Below, piece by piece: positions 1 through 5,159 of a stretch of 5,159 nucleotides of DNA. Where the stretch lies: NCBI GenBank assembly GCA_027347125.1, contig DAIERC010000251.1:1-5159 (forward strand). The letters are read 5' to 3'. The notes beneath the pieces are model-generated. The model had not been told where the DNA came from. It did no database searches and saw only the letters and a program-made list of their open reading frames with translations. Position 1 is the first letter of the stretch. Each line of letters opens with the position of its first letter. The position numbers and the translations under genes were made by a program. The DNA comes from Ignavibacteriales bacterium (GTDB lineage: Bacteria > Bacteroidota > Ignavibacteria > Ignavibacteriales > Ignavibacteriaceae).

Positions 1-163
1 CGTTCCCGTTGCTACTGTTGCAATTGACGGGGCAAAGAATGCTGCTCTTTTAGCCGTTCAAATAATCGGGACAGCAGATAAAAATATTAGTAAAAAACTA
101 GCCGACTATAAGATAGAGATGGCTAAGGATTCCATGAAAAAAAATGATAAGCTAAATTTTTAA
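1..163 (+). CDS. purE: PurE, N5-carboxyaminoimidazole ribonucleotide mutase (3' end only)
   Basis: This is the last 53 codons of a gene that begins before the window; the reading frame starts at base 2 and stops at TAA 161-163. The fragment opens with VPVATVAIDGAKNAALLAVQ, which matches the conserved C-terminal part of PurE (usual pattern PVATVAI..A.NA..LA..IL). A lysine-rich tail follows. In bacteria PurE is a cytoplasmic enzyme of de novo purine synthesis that converts N5-CAIR to CAIR; PurK usually supplies its substrate. Class I mutase and class II AIR carboxylase cannot be told apart from this end alone. The family is about 160-170 residues long, so roughly two thirds of the protein, including the catalytic N-terminal part, lies outside the window. 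It converges on the CDF gene downstream, so the two are not an operon. Confidence 0.87.
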   Translation, partial: VPVATVAIDGAKNAALLAVQIIGTADKNISKKLADYKIEMAKDSMKKNDKLNF

Positions 164-170
164 CATCCGA

Positions 171-256
171 AGGCCGTCATAAAAGTAATATTATTTTGAA
201 AATTGAAACACGGACTTAAACAGATTTTTATCCGGAAATTGCTTTTGAGACGGCCT
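171..256. repeat. 8-bp inverted repeat bracketing the purE/CDF convergent gap
   Basis: AGGCCGTC at 171-178 and its exact reverse complement GACGGCCT at 249-256 sit just inside the two ends of the 96-nt gap between the purE stop and the CDF stop. The 70 nt between the arms are mostly A+T. The arms are GC-rich against this background. The geometry would suit the base of a long stem-loop shared by two converging transcripts, but the loop is far too long for a classic intrinsic terminator and no strong U-tract follows. The repeat is seen directly; any function is inference. Confidence 0.4.
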
Positions 257-259
257 ACT

Positions 260-1252
260 TTATTTAGCATCAATCGAACGGAATAGCGGCTCACCTATTA
301 ATTTTTCTTTAGACCATTCCACTTTAACCGAATTTTGTTCTCTTCTAACTTCACAGTTTTTATAACCGCACATTGTGCAATAATTGTCTTTGCAATAATC
401 CATATGAATTGTAACCTGCACATTCGGAATTGTTTTTAACAGCCCGGCTTCAATTTTTTCTTCTTCAAGATGTGCTTGCTTTATCGTAAAATAATTCGGA
501 AGGATTAAATGGAAATCAATAAAAACCTTATCGCCCGACTTCCAAAATCTAAGCCAATGAATATCAATCCAGTAATCTTCTTTGATGGAATTAAACTTAG
601 CGATTAGCTGGTTCAACATCTCCGCATCTGTTTCGTGCATCAATCCACCTATTGATTCCCTTACAAGTTTGTATCCCGTAAAGAGAATATTAAGCGCAAC
701 CGCAACAGCAAAAATAGGATCAAACAATTGGAAGCCTGTAATCATAACAAGCGCAATCCCGATAATAACTCCAATGCTTGTATATGAATCCGTAAGAACA
801 TGTTTACCATCAGCAATTAATGTAAGTGAGTTAGTCCGTTTTCCCATTTTTACAAGGTAGGTTCCAAGTCCCAAATTAATTACTCCCGCCGCGGAAATAA
901 TTATTACGCCTGTGTTAAGCGCCTTCAAATCGCTACCACGTATAATGTCTAGCACGGCGGTATAAATAATAAATAAAGCCGCGACTAATATTAAGAAGCC
1001 TTCAACTGCGGCCGAAAAATATTCTACGTTCCCGTGGCCGTATAAATGCGAGTCGTCGGCAGGCTTTGAGCTAAGAAGAATACTGTACAACGCCATTGAG
1101 GTTGCCAGAACATGCACAACAGATTCAGCAGCGTCCGAAAATATTGCGGCCGAGCCAGTAATTAAATAAGCTCCCATTTTTGCGGCGAACATTCCCATCC
1201 CTATAGCCAGGGAAATAATAGCCGCGTTCTTTTTTAATTTTAATTCGTTCAA
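260..1252 (-). CDS. Cation diffusion facilitator (CDF) family metal-ion efflux transporter
   Basis: This 330-residue inner-membrane protein should export a divalent metal ion (Zn2+, Fe2+, Mn2+ or similar) in exchange for protons, acting as a dimer. Six hydrophobic segments are visible at about residues 9-30, 35-60, 80-103, 113-134, 150-172 and 177-196. A soluble C-terminal domain follows from about 205. The family signature HxYGHGxxEY is at 69-78. The transport site would be formed by E43 and H47 in TM2 and H151 and D155 in TM5 (DGKHVLTD). The TM5 pair is canonical, but TM2 has ExxxH instead of the usual HxxxD or DxxxD. The cytoplasmic domain carries H283 and D285, then a Cys cluster C287/C292/C295/C300. 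The start is TTG at 1250-1252: an in-frame TAA lies only five codons upstream, and the next Met (residue 19) falls inside TM1. The gene is divergent from the lipoprotein gene and convergent with purE. The metal cannot be assigned, so no symbol is given. Confidence 0.93.
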   Translation of the reverse strand: MNELKLKKNAAIISLAIGMGMFAAKMGAYLITGSAAIFSDAAESVVHVLATSMALYSILLSSKPADDSHLYGHGNVEYFSAAVEGFLILVAALFIIYTAVLDIIRGSDLKALNTGVIIISAAGVINLGLGTYLVKMGKRTNSLTLIADGKHVLTDSYTSIGVIIGIALVMITGFQLFDPIFAVAVALNILFTGYKLVRESIGGLMHETDAEMLNQLIAKFNSIKEDYWIDIHWLRFWKSGDKVFIDFHLILPNYFTIKQAHLEEEKIEAGLLKTIPNVQVTIHMDYCKDNYCTMCGYKNCEVRREQNSVKVEWSKEKLIGEPLFRSIDAK

Positions 1253-1261
1253 AGTAAAACC

Positions 1262-1276
1262 CCGGAATTATTCCGG
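1262..1276. repeat. Perfect 15-nt palindrome just upstream of the CDF start
   Basis: CCGGAAT-T-ATTCCGG has two exact 7-base arms around one central base. It lies 9 bases upstream of the CDF gene's TTG codon, in its probable leader or promoter. It contains most of the G+C in an otherwise A+T-rich stretch, so it stands out. A second, A+T-rich inverted repeat (GTAAAAA at 1276-1282, TTTTTAC at 1289-1295) abuts it. The position fits an operator for a dimeric repressor controlling the transporter, or a small RNA hairpin hiding the start. Which one is unknown. Confidence 0.55.
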
Positions 1277-1344
1277 TAAAAATAATCTTTTTTACGGTAA
1301 TAGTTTGTTAAAATTTGGGAAAAAATTAAAAAACAAGAATAAAC

Positions 1345-1379
1345 CTATATCGGTATAAAATAAAAACCGTTCGATATAG
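1345..1379. repeat. Inverted repeat CTATATCG...CGATATAG upstream of the lipoprotein gene
   Basis: CTATATCG at 1345-1352 is repeated exactly in inverse at 1372-1379, with 19 nt between. The spacer itself contains GT at its left end and ACCG near its right, so an alternative stem CTATATCGGT/ACCG-TTCG-ATATAG with a 4-nt bulge can also form. The -10-like TATAAAAT lies between the arms. Arms about 27 bp apart centre to centre, flanking a possible -10 box, look like a regulator-binding arrangement. The repeat is seen directly; the operator role is inferred. Confidence 0.5.
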
Positions 1380-1441
1380 ATTGCTAGTTCATTTCAATTT
1401 TGATAACTTTATCGACAATAATTATAAAAATAGTGATGGAT

Positions 1442-1951
1442 ATGAAATATTTTATCTTGTTATTTGTGTTTACAGTTGGAGTTTTATTTTCCGGGTGCAG
1501 TAAAAAAAGCGACGTTGAGTATATGGATACTGCCGCTAACAGTGTAAAGCAAAATAATATTCCCCAGGCTGTTGAGGCTTATGAAAATTTAATAAGAGAA
1601 TATCCGCAAAGCCCAAAGGCGCCCGACGCTATGTTTCAACTAGCTACTCTTTACCAGAATAAATTGGTGAAAAATATTTCCGAACAAGAATCACTGAACA
1701 AAGCGGTTGAAATTTTCAAAAATGTATTCGACAAATATCCGGGTAGCCAGATAGCCCCCAAATCCCTTTTTATGGCGGGTTTTATTTTAGCGAATGATAT
1801 TCATGATTTTAACCAGGCTACAACAATATTCAATTTATTCCTGCAAAAATATCCAAACAACGAATTAGCTGCTTCGGCCAAAGAAGAATTGAACAATATG
1901 GGGTTGTCGCCTGAAGAAATTCTTCAGAAGAAAAAAGATTCGAAAAGCTGA
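1442..1951 (+). CDS. Small TPR-repeat lipoprotein (BamD/YbgF-like repeats)
   Basis: The 169-residue product starts with a lipoprotein signal peptide: MKYFILLFVFTVGVLFSGC, with lipidation expected at C19. Phe at -3 is a weaker fit than the usual Leu, but -2 Ser and -1 Gly are good. The mature part is helical and contains about three TPR-like units, each with the recurring pattern YPxSxxAPxAxFxLA (YP at about 54-55, 99-100 and 137-138). This pattern is typical of BamD and YbgF/CpoB-type scaffolds. It is much shorter than BamD (about 240 residues), so it is not called BamD. The role is probably protein-protein interaction at a membrane facing the periplasm. The ATG at 1442 gives the classic MK-hydrophobic-Cys signal; ATG 1436 would add two residues, and a TTG at 1400 would put an unsuitable 14-residue extension ahead of it. 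The stop overlaps the next gene's start by one base, implying translational coupling with the DUF58 protein. A lysine/serine-rich C-terminus ends the protein. Confidence 0.85.
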   Translation: MKYFILLFVFTVGVLFSGCSKKSDVEYMDTAANSVKQNNIPQAVEAYENLIREYPQSPKAPDAMFQLATLYQNKLVKNISEQESLNKAVEIFKNVFDKYPGSQIAPKSLFMAGFILANDIHDFNQATTIFNLFLQKYPNNELAASAKEELNNMGLSPEEILQKKKDSKS

Positions 1952-2859
1952 TGGCATTAGCTAACAAAGATTATAAAAAATATTTAAATCCTTCAATCAT
2001 CTCCAAGCTCAACTCACTAGAGTTGAAAGCCAGACTGGTGGTTGAAGGGTTTATGGTTGGCCTGCATAAAAGTCCTTACCACGGGTTCAGCGTAGAATTT
2101 ACAGAGCATAGGCCGTATATGCAGGGGGATAGTCTTAAAGATATCGATTGGAAGGTTTACGGTAAAACCGAAAAATTCTTTATTAAACAATATGAAGAGG
2201 AAACCAATTTAAAAAGTTACATACTGCTTGATGCAAGTAAATCGATGACCTACGCTTCGGAAGGAAATATTTCAAAATTGGAATATGCCTCAACTCTTGT
2301 AGCATCTTTAAGTTACTTGATGATAAAGCAGCAGGACGCAGTAGGTTTAACCCTGTACTCGGATAAAGTTGATAAATATTTTCCGCCGAGAGCAAGCAGG
2401 GCTTACCTGCAGGAGCTGTTGAAATCGCTCGCTGAAATATCGGCTTCGAATAAAACCAATACGGCCGCGTGTCTAAATTCTATTGCCGAGAAAATAAAAA
2501 GAAGGGGACTGGTAATAATTGTATCAGATTTTTTTGACGATGTAAATTCCATACTTAACGCGTTAAAACATTTTAGGTATCAGAAAAACGAAGTAATAGT
2601 ATTTCAAATTGTTGATCCGCTTGAAAGAAGCTTTGCGTTCGGAAACGACGCAATCTTTAAAGATATGGAATCGGAAGATGAAATAACCACCCAGCCTTAT
2701 CAGATCCAAAAAGCGTATAAAGAAGCGATGGAACAATTCATTATAAAAATTAAAAACGAATGTCTCAATTCAAATATAGAATATAATTTAATTGAAACAT
2801 CCGTTCCTTTCGATAAAGCTCTTTTTAGTTATATTCAAAAGAGAAGAAAGCTTTTTTAG
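1951..2859 (+). CDS. DUF58 family protein with von Willebrand A-like fold
   Basis: The 302-residue product matches the DUF58 family throughout. It has the N-terminal signature GLHKSPYHGFSVEF (37-50), then RPYMQGD (54-60), IDWKVYGKTEKFFIKQYEEE (65-84), and a vWA-like metal-site motif DASKS (D94, S96, S98). T171 and D193 (VSDFFDD) are placed where the remaining vWA metal-site residues are expected. No membrane segment or signal peptide is visible, so the protein is probably cytoplasmic. In other bacteria DUF58 proteins are commonly encoded beside MoxR AAA+ ATPases and BatA/BatB vWA proteins, and may act in chaperone-like maturation or envelope stress functions. The precise role is not established. 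Here no MoxR or Bat gene is in view: the partner is the upstream TPR lipoprotein, whose TGA shares its final A with this ATG (TGATG), so reinitiation is likely. No Shine-Dalgarno sequence is apparent. The 3' end overlaps the convergent glmM stop by four bases. Confidence 0.92.
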   Translation: MALANKDYKKYLNPSIISKLNSLELKARLVVEGFMVGLHKSPYHGFSVEFTEHRPYMQGDSLKDIDWKVYGKTEKFFIKQYEEETNLKSYILLDASKSMTYASEGNISKLEYASTLVASLSYLMIKQQDAVGLTLYSDKVDKYFPPRASRAYLQELLKSLAEISASNKTNTAACLNSIAEKIKRRGLVIIVSDFFDDVNSILNALKHFRYQKNEVIVFQIVDPLERSFAFGNDAIFKDMESEDEITTQPYQIQKAYKEAMEQFIIKIKNECLNSNIEYNLIETSVPFDKALFSYIQKRRKLF

Positions 2860-2871
2860 AACAAGCTTTTT
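2847..2871. terminator. Possible weak two-way terminator across the DUF58/glmM junction
   Basis: AAAGCTT at 2847-2853 and AAGCTTT at 2863-2869 form a 7-bp stem around a 9-nt loop, followed on the + strand by two more T residues before A2872. The hairpin sits across the overlapping stop codons of the convergent genes and may stop transcription in the + direction. Only two of seven pairs are G-C, so the structure is weak, and the bases are also coding. Function is uncertain. Confidence 0.3.
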
Positions 2872-4208
2872 ATCTCGTCAAAATATTTCTGGGAGAACTG
2901 TTCGGCGGACTTCCTGTCCTTAGCCTCGGTGATTATTCTTATAATCGGTTCGGTGTTCGATTTTCTAAAATGCACCCAGTGATCTGCGAAATCAATTCGT
3001 AAACCGTCCTCCGTATTAATTTCTTTTCCTTTATATTTTTCCGTTAAAGTTTTTATAACGGTATCCGGAAGTACGTTTCCCAGTTCAATTTTCTTCTTCG
3101 CGATAAAATAAGCAGGCAGAGAATTTTTCAATTCGGCAGAAGTACCGCCGAACTCAAGCAAGTTCTGAAGCGTGATGGCGATGCCTACAAGTGCGTCTCT
3201 GCCGTAGTGAAGTTCCGGATAAATAACCCCACCACTTCCTTCGCCGCCTATTATTGCGTTAACTGCTTTCATCTTTAAAACCACATTAGCTTCTCCAACA
3301 GGCGAGCGAAAAACTTTTTGACCATATTCCGCGGCTACATCATCTACGGCTCTGGTAGTTGATAAATTTACCGCCGCACTTCCTTTTTCTTTCGATAAGA
3401 TAAATTTTACCGCTTGGGTAATAGTATTTTCTTCGCCGAAAGGCTCGCCTTCGTTTGTAATCAAAACCAATCTGTCTACATCGGGATCTACCACAACACC
3501 TAAATCGGCTTTTGATTCTTTTACCGCCTTCATTGTTTCCGTAAGGTTTTCAGGTAGAGGTTCAGGTAAGCGGGGAAATATGCCTGTTTTCTCGCAGTTT
3601 ATTTCAACCACCTCGCATCCGAAATCTCTTAACAAATCGGGTATAACATATACGCCGGCTCCGTTTACGCAATCAACAAGCACTTTAAATTTTCTCTTAG
3701 CAATTTCTTTACGGTTTATATGTTTTAAATTTAACACGTCATCAACATGTTTTTGCAAGCCTTCTTTATAGACGGTGAGCTTGCCAACTTTATCCCAGCT
3801 ACAAAAAGATTTGTCCGATATCTCAAGTAACTTTAACATTTCTTTATTTTGTTCCGGCGTCATGAACTGGCCGGTATTGTTTAGAAGTTTTAGAGCGTTC
3901 CATTGGTTTGGGTTGTGGCTTGCCGAAATAGCAATGCCGCCGGAAGCTCCAATGGTTTTAACTGTATATTGTACGGTTGGTGTAGGGCAGATTCCTATTT
4001 CTACGACATCCAGCCCTTTTGCAAGTAAAGTTCCAGTAATAATCGACTGCACCATTTCCCCGGTAATCCTTGCGTCTCTTCCCACAACTACTTTCCCACT
4101 GCCTACATAATCGGCATAAGCCGAAGTGTATTTTACAATTATGTTGGGATCTATTCCATCGCCAACAATACCTCTTATTCCAGAAACACTTACCATCAAA
4201 GTAGGCAT
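2856..4208 (-). CDS. glmM: Phosphoglucosamine mutase (alpha-D-phosphohexomutase superfamily)
   Basis: The 450-residue cytoplasmic enzyme is complete, with the four hallmark loops of the phosphohexomutase superfamily in order. The catalytic phosphoserine loop is SASHNP (S97), the Mg2+ loop DPDVDR (241-246), the sugar-recognition loop GEGSGG (322-327) and the phosphate-binding loop RKSNTEPIIR (415-424). The N-terminal SGIRG (9-13) and GRDAR (43-47) also fit. GlmM converts glucosamine-6-phosphate to glucosamine-1-phosphate for UDP-GlcNAc, feeding peptidoglycan and lipopolysaccharide synthesis. The length suits GlmM (about 440-450). The phosphate loop reads RKSNTEP rather than the R-x-S-G-T-E-P form of many proteobacterial GlmM proteins, which I associate with the Bacteroidota/Chlorobi branch. 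A phosphomannomutase/phosphoglucomutase role cannot be excluded by motifs alone. The ATG at 4206-4208 is set by a strong GGAGGA just upstream. It lies alone on this strand, divergent from the tRNA. Confidence 0.88.
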   Translation of the reverse strand: MPTLMVSVSGIRGIVGDGIDPNIIVKYTSAYADYVGSGKVVVGRDARITGEMVQSIITGTLLAKGLDVVEIGICPTPTVQYTVKTIGASGGIAISASHNPNQWNALKLLNNTGQFMTPEQNKEMLKLLEISDKSFCSWDKVGKLTVYKEGLQKHVDDVLNLKHINRKEIAKRKFKVLVDCVNGAGVYVIPDLLRDFGCEVVEINCEKTGIFPRLPEPLPENLTETMKAVKESKADLGVVVDPDVDRLVLITNEGEPFGEENTITQAVKFILSKEKGSAAVNLSTTRAVDDVAAEYGQKVFRSPVGEANVVLKMKAVNAIIGGEGSGGVIYPELHYGRDALVGIAITLQNLLEFGGTSAELKNSLPAYFIAKKKIELGNVLPDTVIKTLTEKYKGKEINTEDGLRIDFADHWVHFRKSNTEPIIRIITEAKDRKSAEQFSQKYFDEIKSLF

Positions 4209-4394
4209 ACATCCTCCAGCAGATCGATATTATTTTACTAAAAATTATAAGCACAAAATTAGTTAAATTATGATTTATTCGGTAACTGTACACAAAATAA
4301 AATGTAATATTTTTAATATCCGGATGATAAAAATTACTTTATTTATTAACGGATAAAATTTATATTAGAAACCATAAATAAAATTTTCTTATAT
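4209..4394. promoter_or_regulatory. Divergent promoter region between glmM and tRNA-Ala
   Basis: This 186-nt A+T-rich gap holds no supported gene and must carry the promoter of glmM (leftward) and that of the tRNA (rightward). TATATTAG at 4361-4368, about 27 nt before the tRNA 5' end, is a -10-like candidate for the tRNA, without a clear -35 partner. No operator-like repeat of note was found. Confidence 0.35.
4212..4217 (-). promoter_or_regulatory. Shine-Dalgarno sequence of glmM
   Basis: The + strand TCCTCC reads GGAGGA on the coding strand, three bases before the glmM ATG. It is the only strong Shine-Dalgarno match at a start codon in this window and fixes the glmM start. The spacing is shorter than usual. 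Confidence 0.65.
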
Positions 4395-4467
4395 GGGGCT
4401 ATAGCTCAGCTGGGAGAGCGTCTCGTTCGCAACGAGAAGGTCGGGAGTTCGATCCTCCTTAGCTCCA
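4395..4467 (+). tRNA. tRNA-Ala, anticodon CGC
   Basis: The 73-nt sequence folds as a complete cloverleaf. The acceptor stem GGGGCTA/TAGCTCC contains the G3:U70 wobble pair that marks alanine tRNAs. The D arm is GCTC/GAGC, the anticodon stem TCTCG/CGAGA closes the loop TTCGCAA, and the T arm is GGGAG/CTCCT around TTCGATC. The anticodon is CGC at 4428-4430, reading codon GCG. The discriminator base is A at 4467; the next bases are CAA, so CCA is not encoded and must be added enzymatically. CGC is a less common alanine anticodon than TGC or GGC and probably supplements them. The gene stands alone with its own terminator downstream. Confidence 0.96.
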
Positions 4468-4472
4468 CAATT

Positions 4473-4501
4473 AAGGGCTGATTGCATTTCAGCCCTTTTT
4501 T
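4473..4501 (+). terminator. Intrinsic terminator of the tRNA-Ala gene
   Basis: AAGGGCTGA (4473-4481) pairs perfectly with TCAGCCCTT (4489-4497) around a 7-nt loop. A run of six T residues (4496-4501) overlaps the base of the stem and follows it. It begins five bases after the tRNA. This is a standard Rho-independent terminator, good only in the + direction because the other side lacks a comparable T-tract. Confidence 0.92.
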
Positions 4502-4613
4502 ATTTTATATTAAGCTTCCTCTAAAATTCTGGGGCGGTACTCCATTTACACTTTTTGTTAAATTTTTATAAAATAGATAATACTTATTTTTTCGCGCGAT
4601 AAACATATTACCG

Positions 4614-5159
4614 GAAAACAATTATTATAAAAAAATATTGAAGGTTGCTTTACCGGCAATTGCTGGCCTCTCAACTCAGATGGTTGCATCGTTAGTTGGT
4701 GCGGCCATAGTTGGCCGCCTAACCGAAGCCACCTATGCGCTTGCTGCTATGGGAATCGGTGTTCTTGCCACTTGTGGGCGCTAGGCTAATAAGTTTTTCC
4801 TCAAGCCTTGTTACCGGGACGCACGTAATTGTAGCCAGAAGTTTTCGGTCAGGTGATTTTGTAAGATGCGGAAAGGCTCTTAACAATTCCATTTATGCAG
4901 TCTTTGCAATCGGGGTTGTTGTAGCGCTTGTAGGCGCATTTACAGCTTATCCAATCTCGCATTTTTTTGTCGCAGATTTTCCTTCGGGATATGGAAGACG
5001 AAAATTTTTATGTACTCCGGAATTATTACAAACGTGTTGGATATTATTTTTAATTACTTCCTTATATACGGCAGTTTCGGAGCTCCGAGGTTGGCACTTG
5101 TCGGTACCGACCTTGGCTCATCTTTGACCATAATGTTCGATTTCATATTTTATATATCG
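4614..5159 (+). pseudogene. MATE family efflux transporter, frameshifted and internally deleted, running off the window
   Basis: The conceptual product is the N-terminal half of a MATE multidrug/Na+(H+) antiporter, read in three pieces. Piece one (4614-4776) encodes ENNYYKKILKVALPAIAG and then a TM1-TM2 region with VGRLTEATYALAAMG; it hits TAG at 4782. Piece two (about 4785-4976, shifted +1) carries LVTGTHVIVARSF, GKALNNSIYAVFAIG and ends PISHFFVAD. Piece three (about 4980-5159, back in the first frame) gives FGIWKTKIFMYSGIITNVL, then IYGSFGAPRLALVG and LGSSLTIMFDFIFYIS. About 30 residues that MATE proteins have between VAD and FGIGKTK are missing. No ATG or GTG exists in the first frame after the TAA at 4578; TTG 4638 would cut into TM1. 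The conserved TM1 Asp appears to be Gly (SLVGAA). The lesions together indicate a dead gene, although poor sequence near a contig end could explain some. The rest of the gene lies outside the window. Confidence 0.85.

Larger units (their letters stand above)
1253..1441. promoter_or_regulatory. Divergent promoter region between CDF and lipoprotein genes
   Basis: This 189-nt gap must contain the promoters for both divergent units. It is very A+T rich and holds two perfect inverted repeats, listed separately. On the + strand TATAAAAT (1354-1361) resembles a -10 box, but no convincing -35 lies at the right distance. On the - strand the stretch around 1280-1310 is T-rich with loose -10-like hexamers. 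Neither promoter can be fixed from sequence alone. Neither start has a good Shine-Dalgarno sequence, as is common in Bacteroidota relatives. Confidence 0.45.

Noticed and set aside
1400..1441. Upstream TTG start at 1400 for the lipoprotein
   Set aside because: It would put 14 residues, partly hydrophobic, before the MKYFILLF signal peptide and spoil the lipoprotein signal; ATG 1442 fits far better.
3775..4110. Open frame of 111 codons on the + strand opposite glmM
   Set aside because: It lies entirely antisense to conserved glmM active-site coding sequence and shows no recognisable family features.
4395..4600. tRNA gene as an integration site for a mobile element
   Set aside because: No integrase gene and no repeated copy of the tRNA 3' end appear in the window; the adjacent pseudogene is a chromosomal-type transporter.
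4502..4613. Small gene or RNA between the tRNA terminator and the MATE relic
   Set aside because: The stretch is short and A+T rich, with no convincing start, stem-loop or conserved motif; at most it held the lost promoter and start of the MATE gene.
5077..5110. Palindromes TCGGAGCTCCGA (5077-5088) and TCGGTACCGA (5101-5110)
   Set aside because: Both fall inside the MATE coding sequence at conserved residues (FGAPR, VGTD) and are explained by codon content; no spacing or partner suggests a site.
4735..5127. Open frame of 130 codons starting at ATG 4735 as an independent small membrane protein
   Set aside because: Its middle is clearly a MATE segment, while its first 14 residues or so overlap the MATE TM2 region in another frame and its last 45 are the wrong frame of MATE sequence. 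It is a piece of the broken gene.

Overview
The window is AT-rich bacterial chromosomal DNA with ordinary housekeeping content. Several proteins look most like those of the Bacteroidota/Ignavibacteria/Chlorobi group: the phosphohexomutase with an RKSNTEP phosphate loop, the CDF transporter with a cysteine-rich tail, and the short TPR lipoprotein followed by a DUF58 protein. Start codons mostly lack a clear Shine-Dalgarno sequence, except for glmM. The assignment to this group is an inference from recalled family resemblance, not from a search.

Layout, left to right. The 3' end of purE (+, purine synthesis) meets a convergent CDF-family metal-ion efflux gene (-), with 96 nt between their stops bracketed by an 8-bp inverted repeat. 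The CDF gene is divergent from a two-gene unit (+): a small TPR lipoprotein and a DUF58/vWA-like protein joined by a 1-base TGATG overlap. The 189-nt divergent gap holds two perfect inverted repeats that could be operators. The DUF58 gene runs into glmM (-, phosphoglucosamine mutase, cell-wall precursor synthesis), and their stop codons overlap within TTAG. The glmM start faces away from a tRNA-Ala with anticodon CGC (+), which is followed by a textbook intrinsic terminator. From about 4614 to the end lies a MATE-family multidrug/Na+ exporter relic (+). It is recognisable over its whole length but has no normal start codon, one frameshift with a stop near 4782, and a second frameshift with an internal deletion near 4980.

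The genes do not form one pathway. PurE and GlmM are core metabolism, and the CDF and MATE genes are membrane transport. The lipoprotein/DUF58 pair is the one tightly coupled unit of unknown role. I see no mobile element, CRISPR array, phage gene or defence cassette, and nothing that I would call a new biological system. The points most worth a second look are the decayed MATE gene, the unusual metal-site residues and Cys cluster of the CDF protein, the orphan DUF58/TPR pair, the operator-like repeats between the divergent genes, and the CGC-anticodon alanine tRNA.
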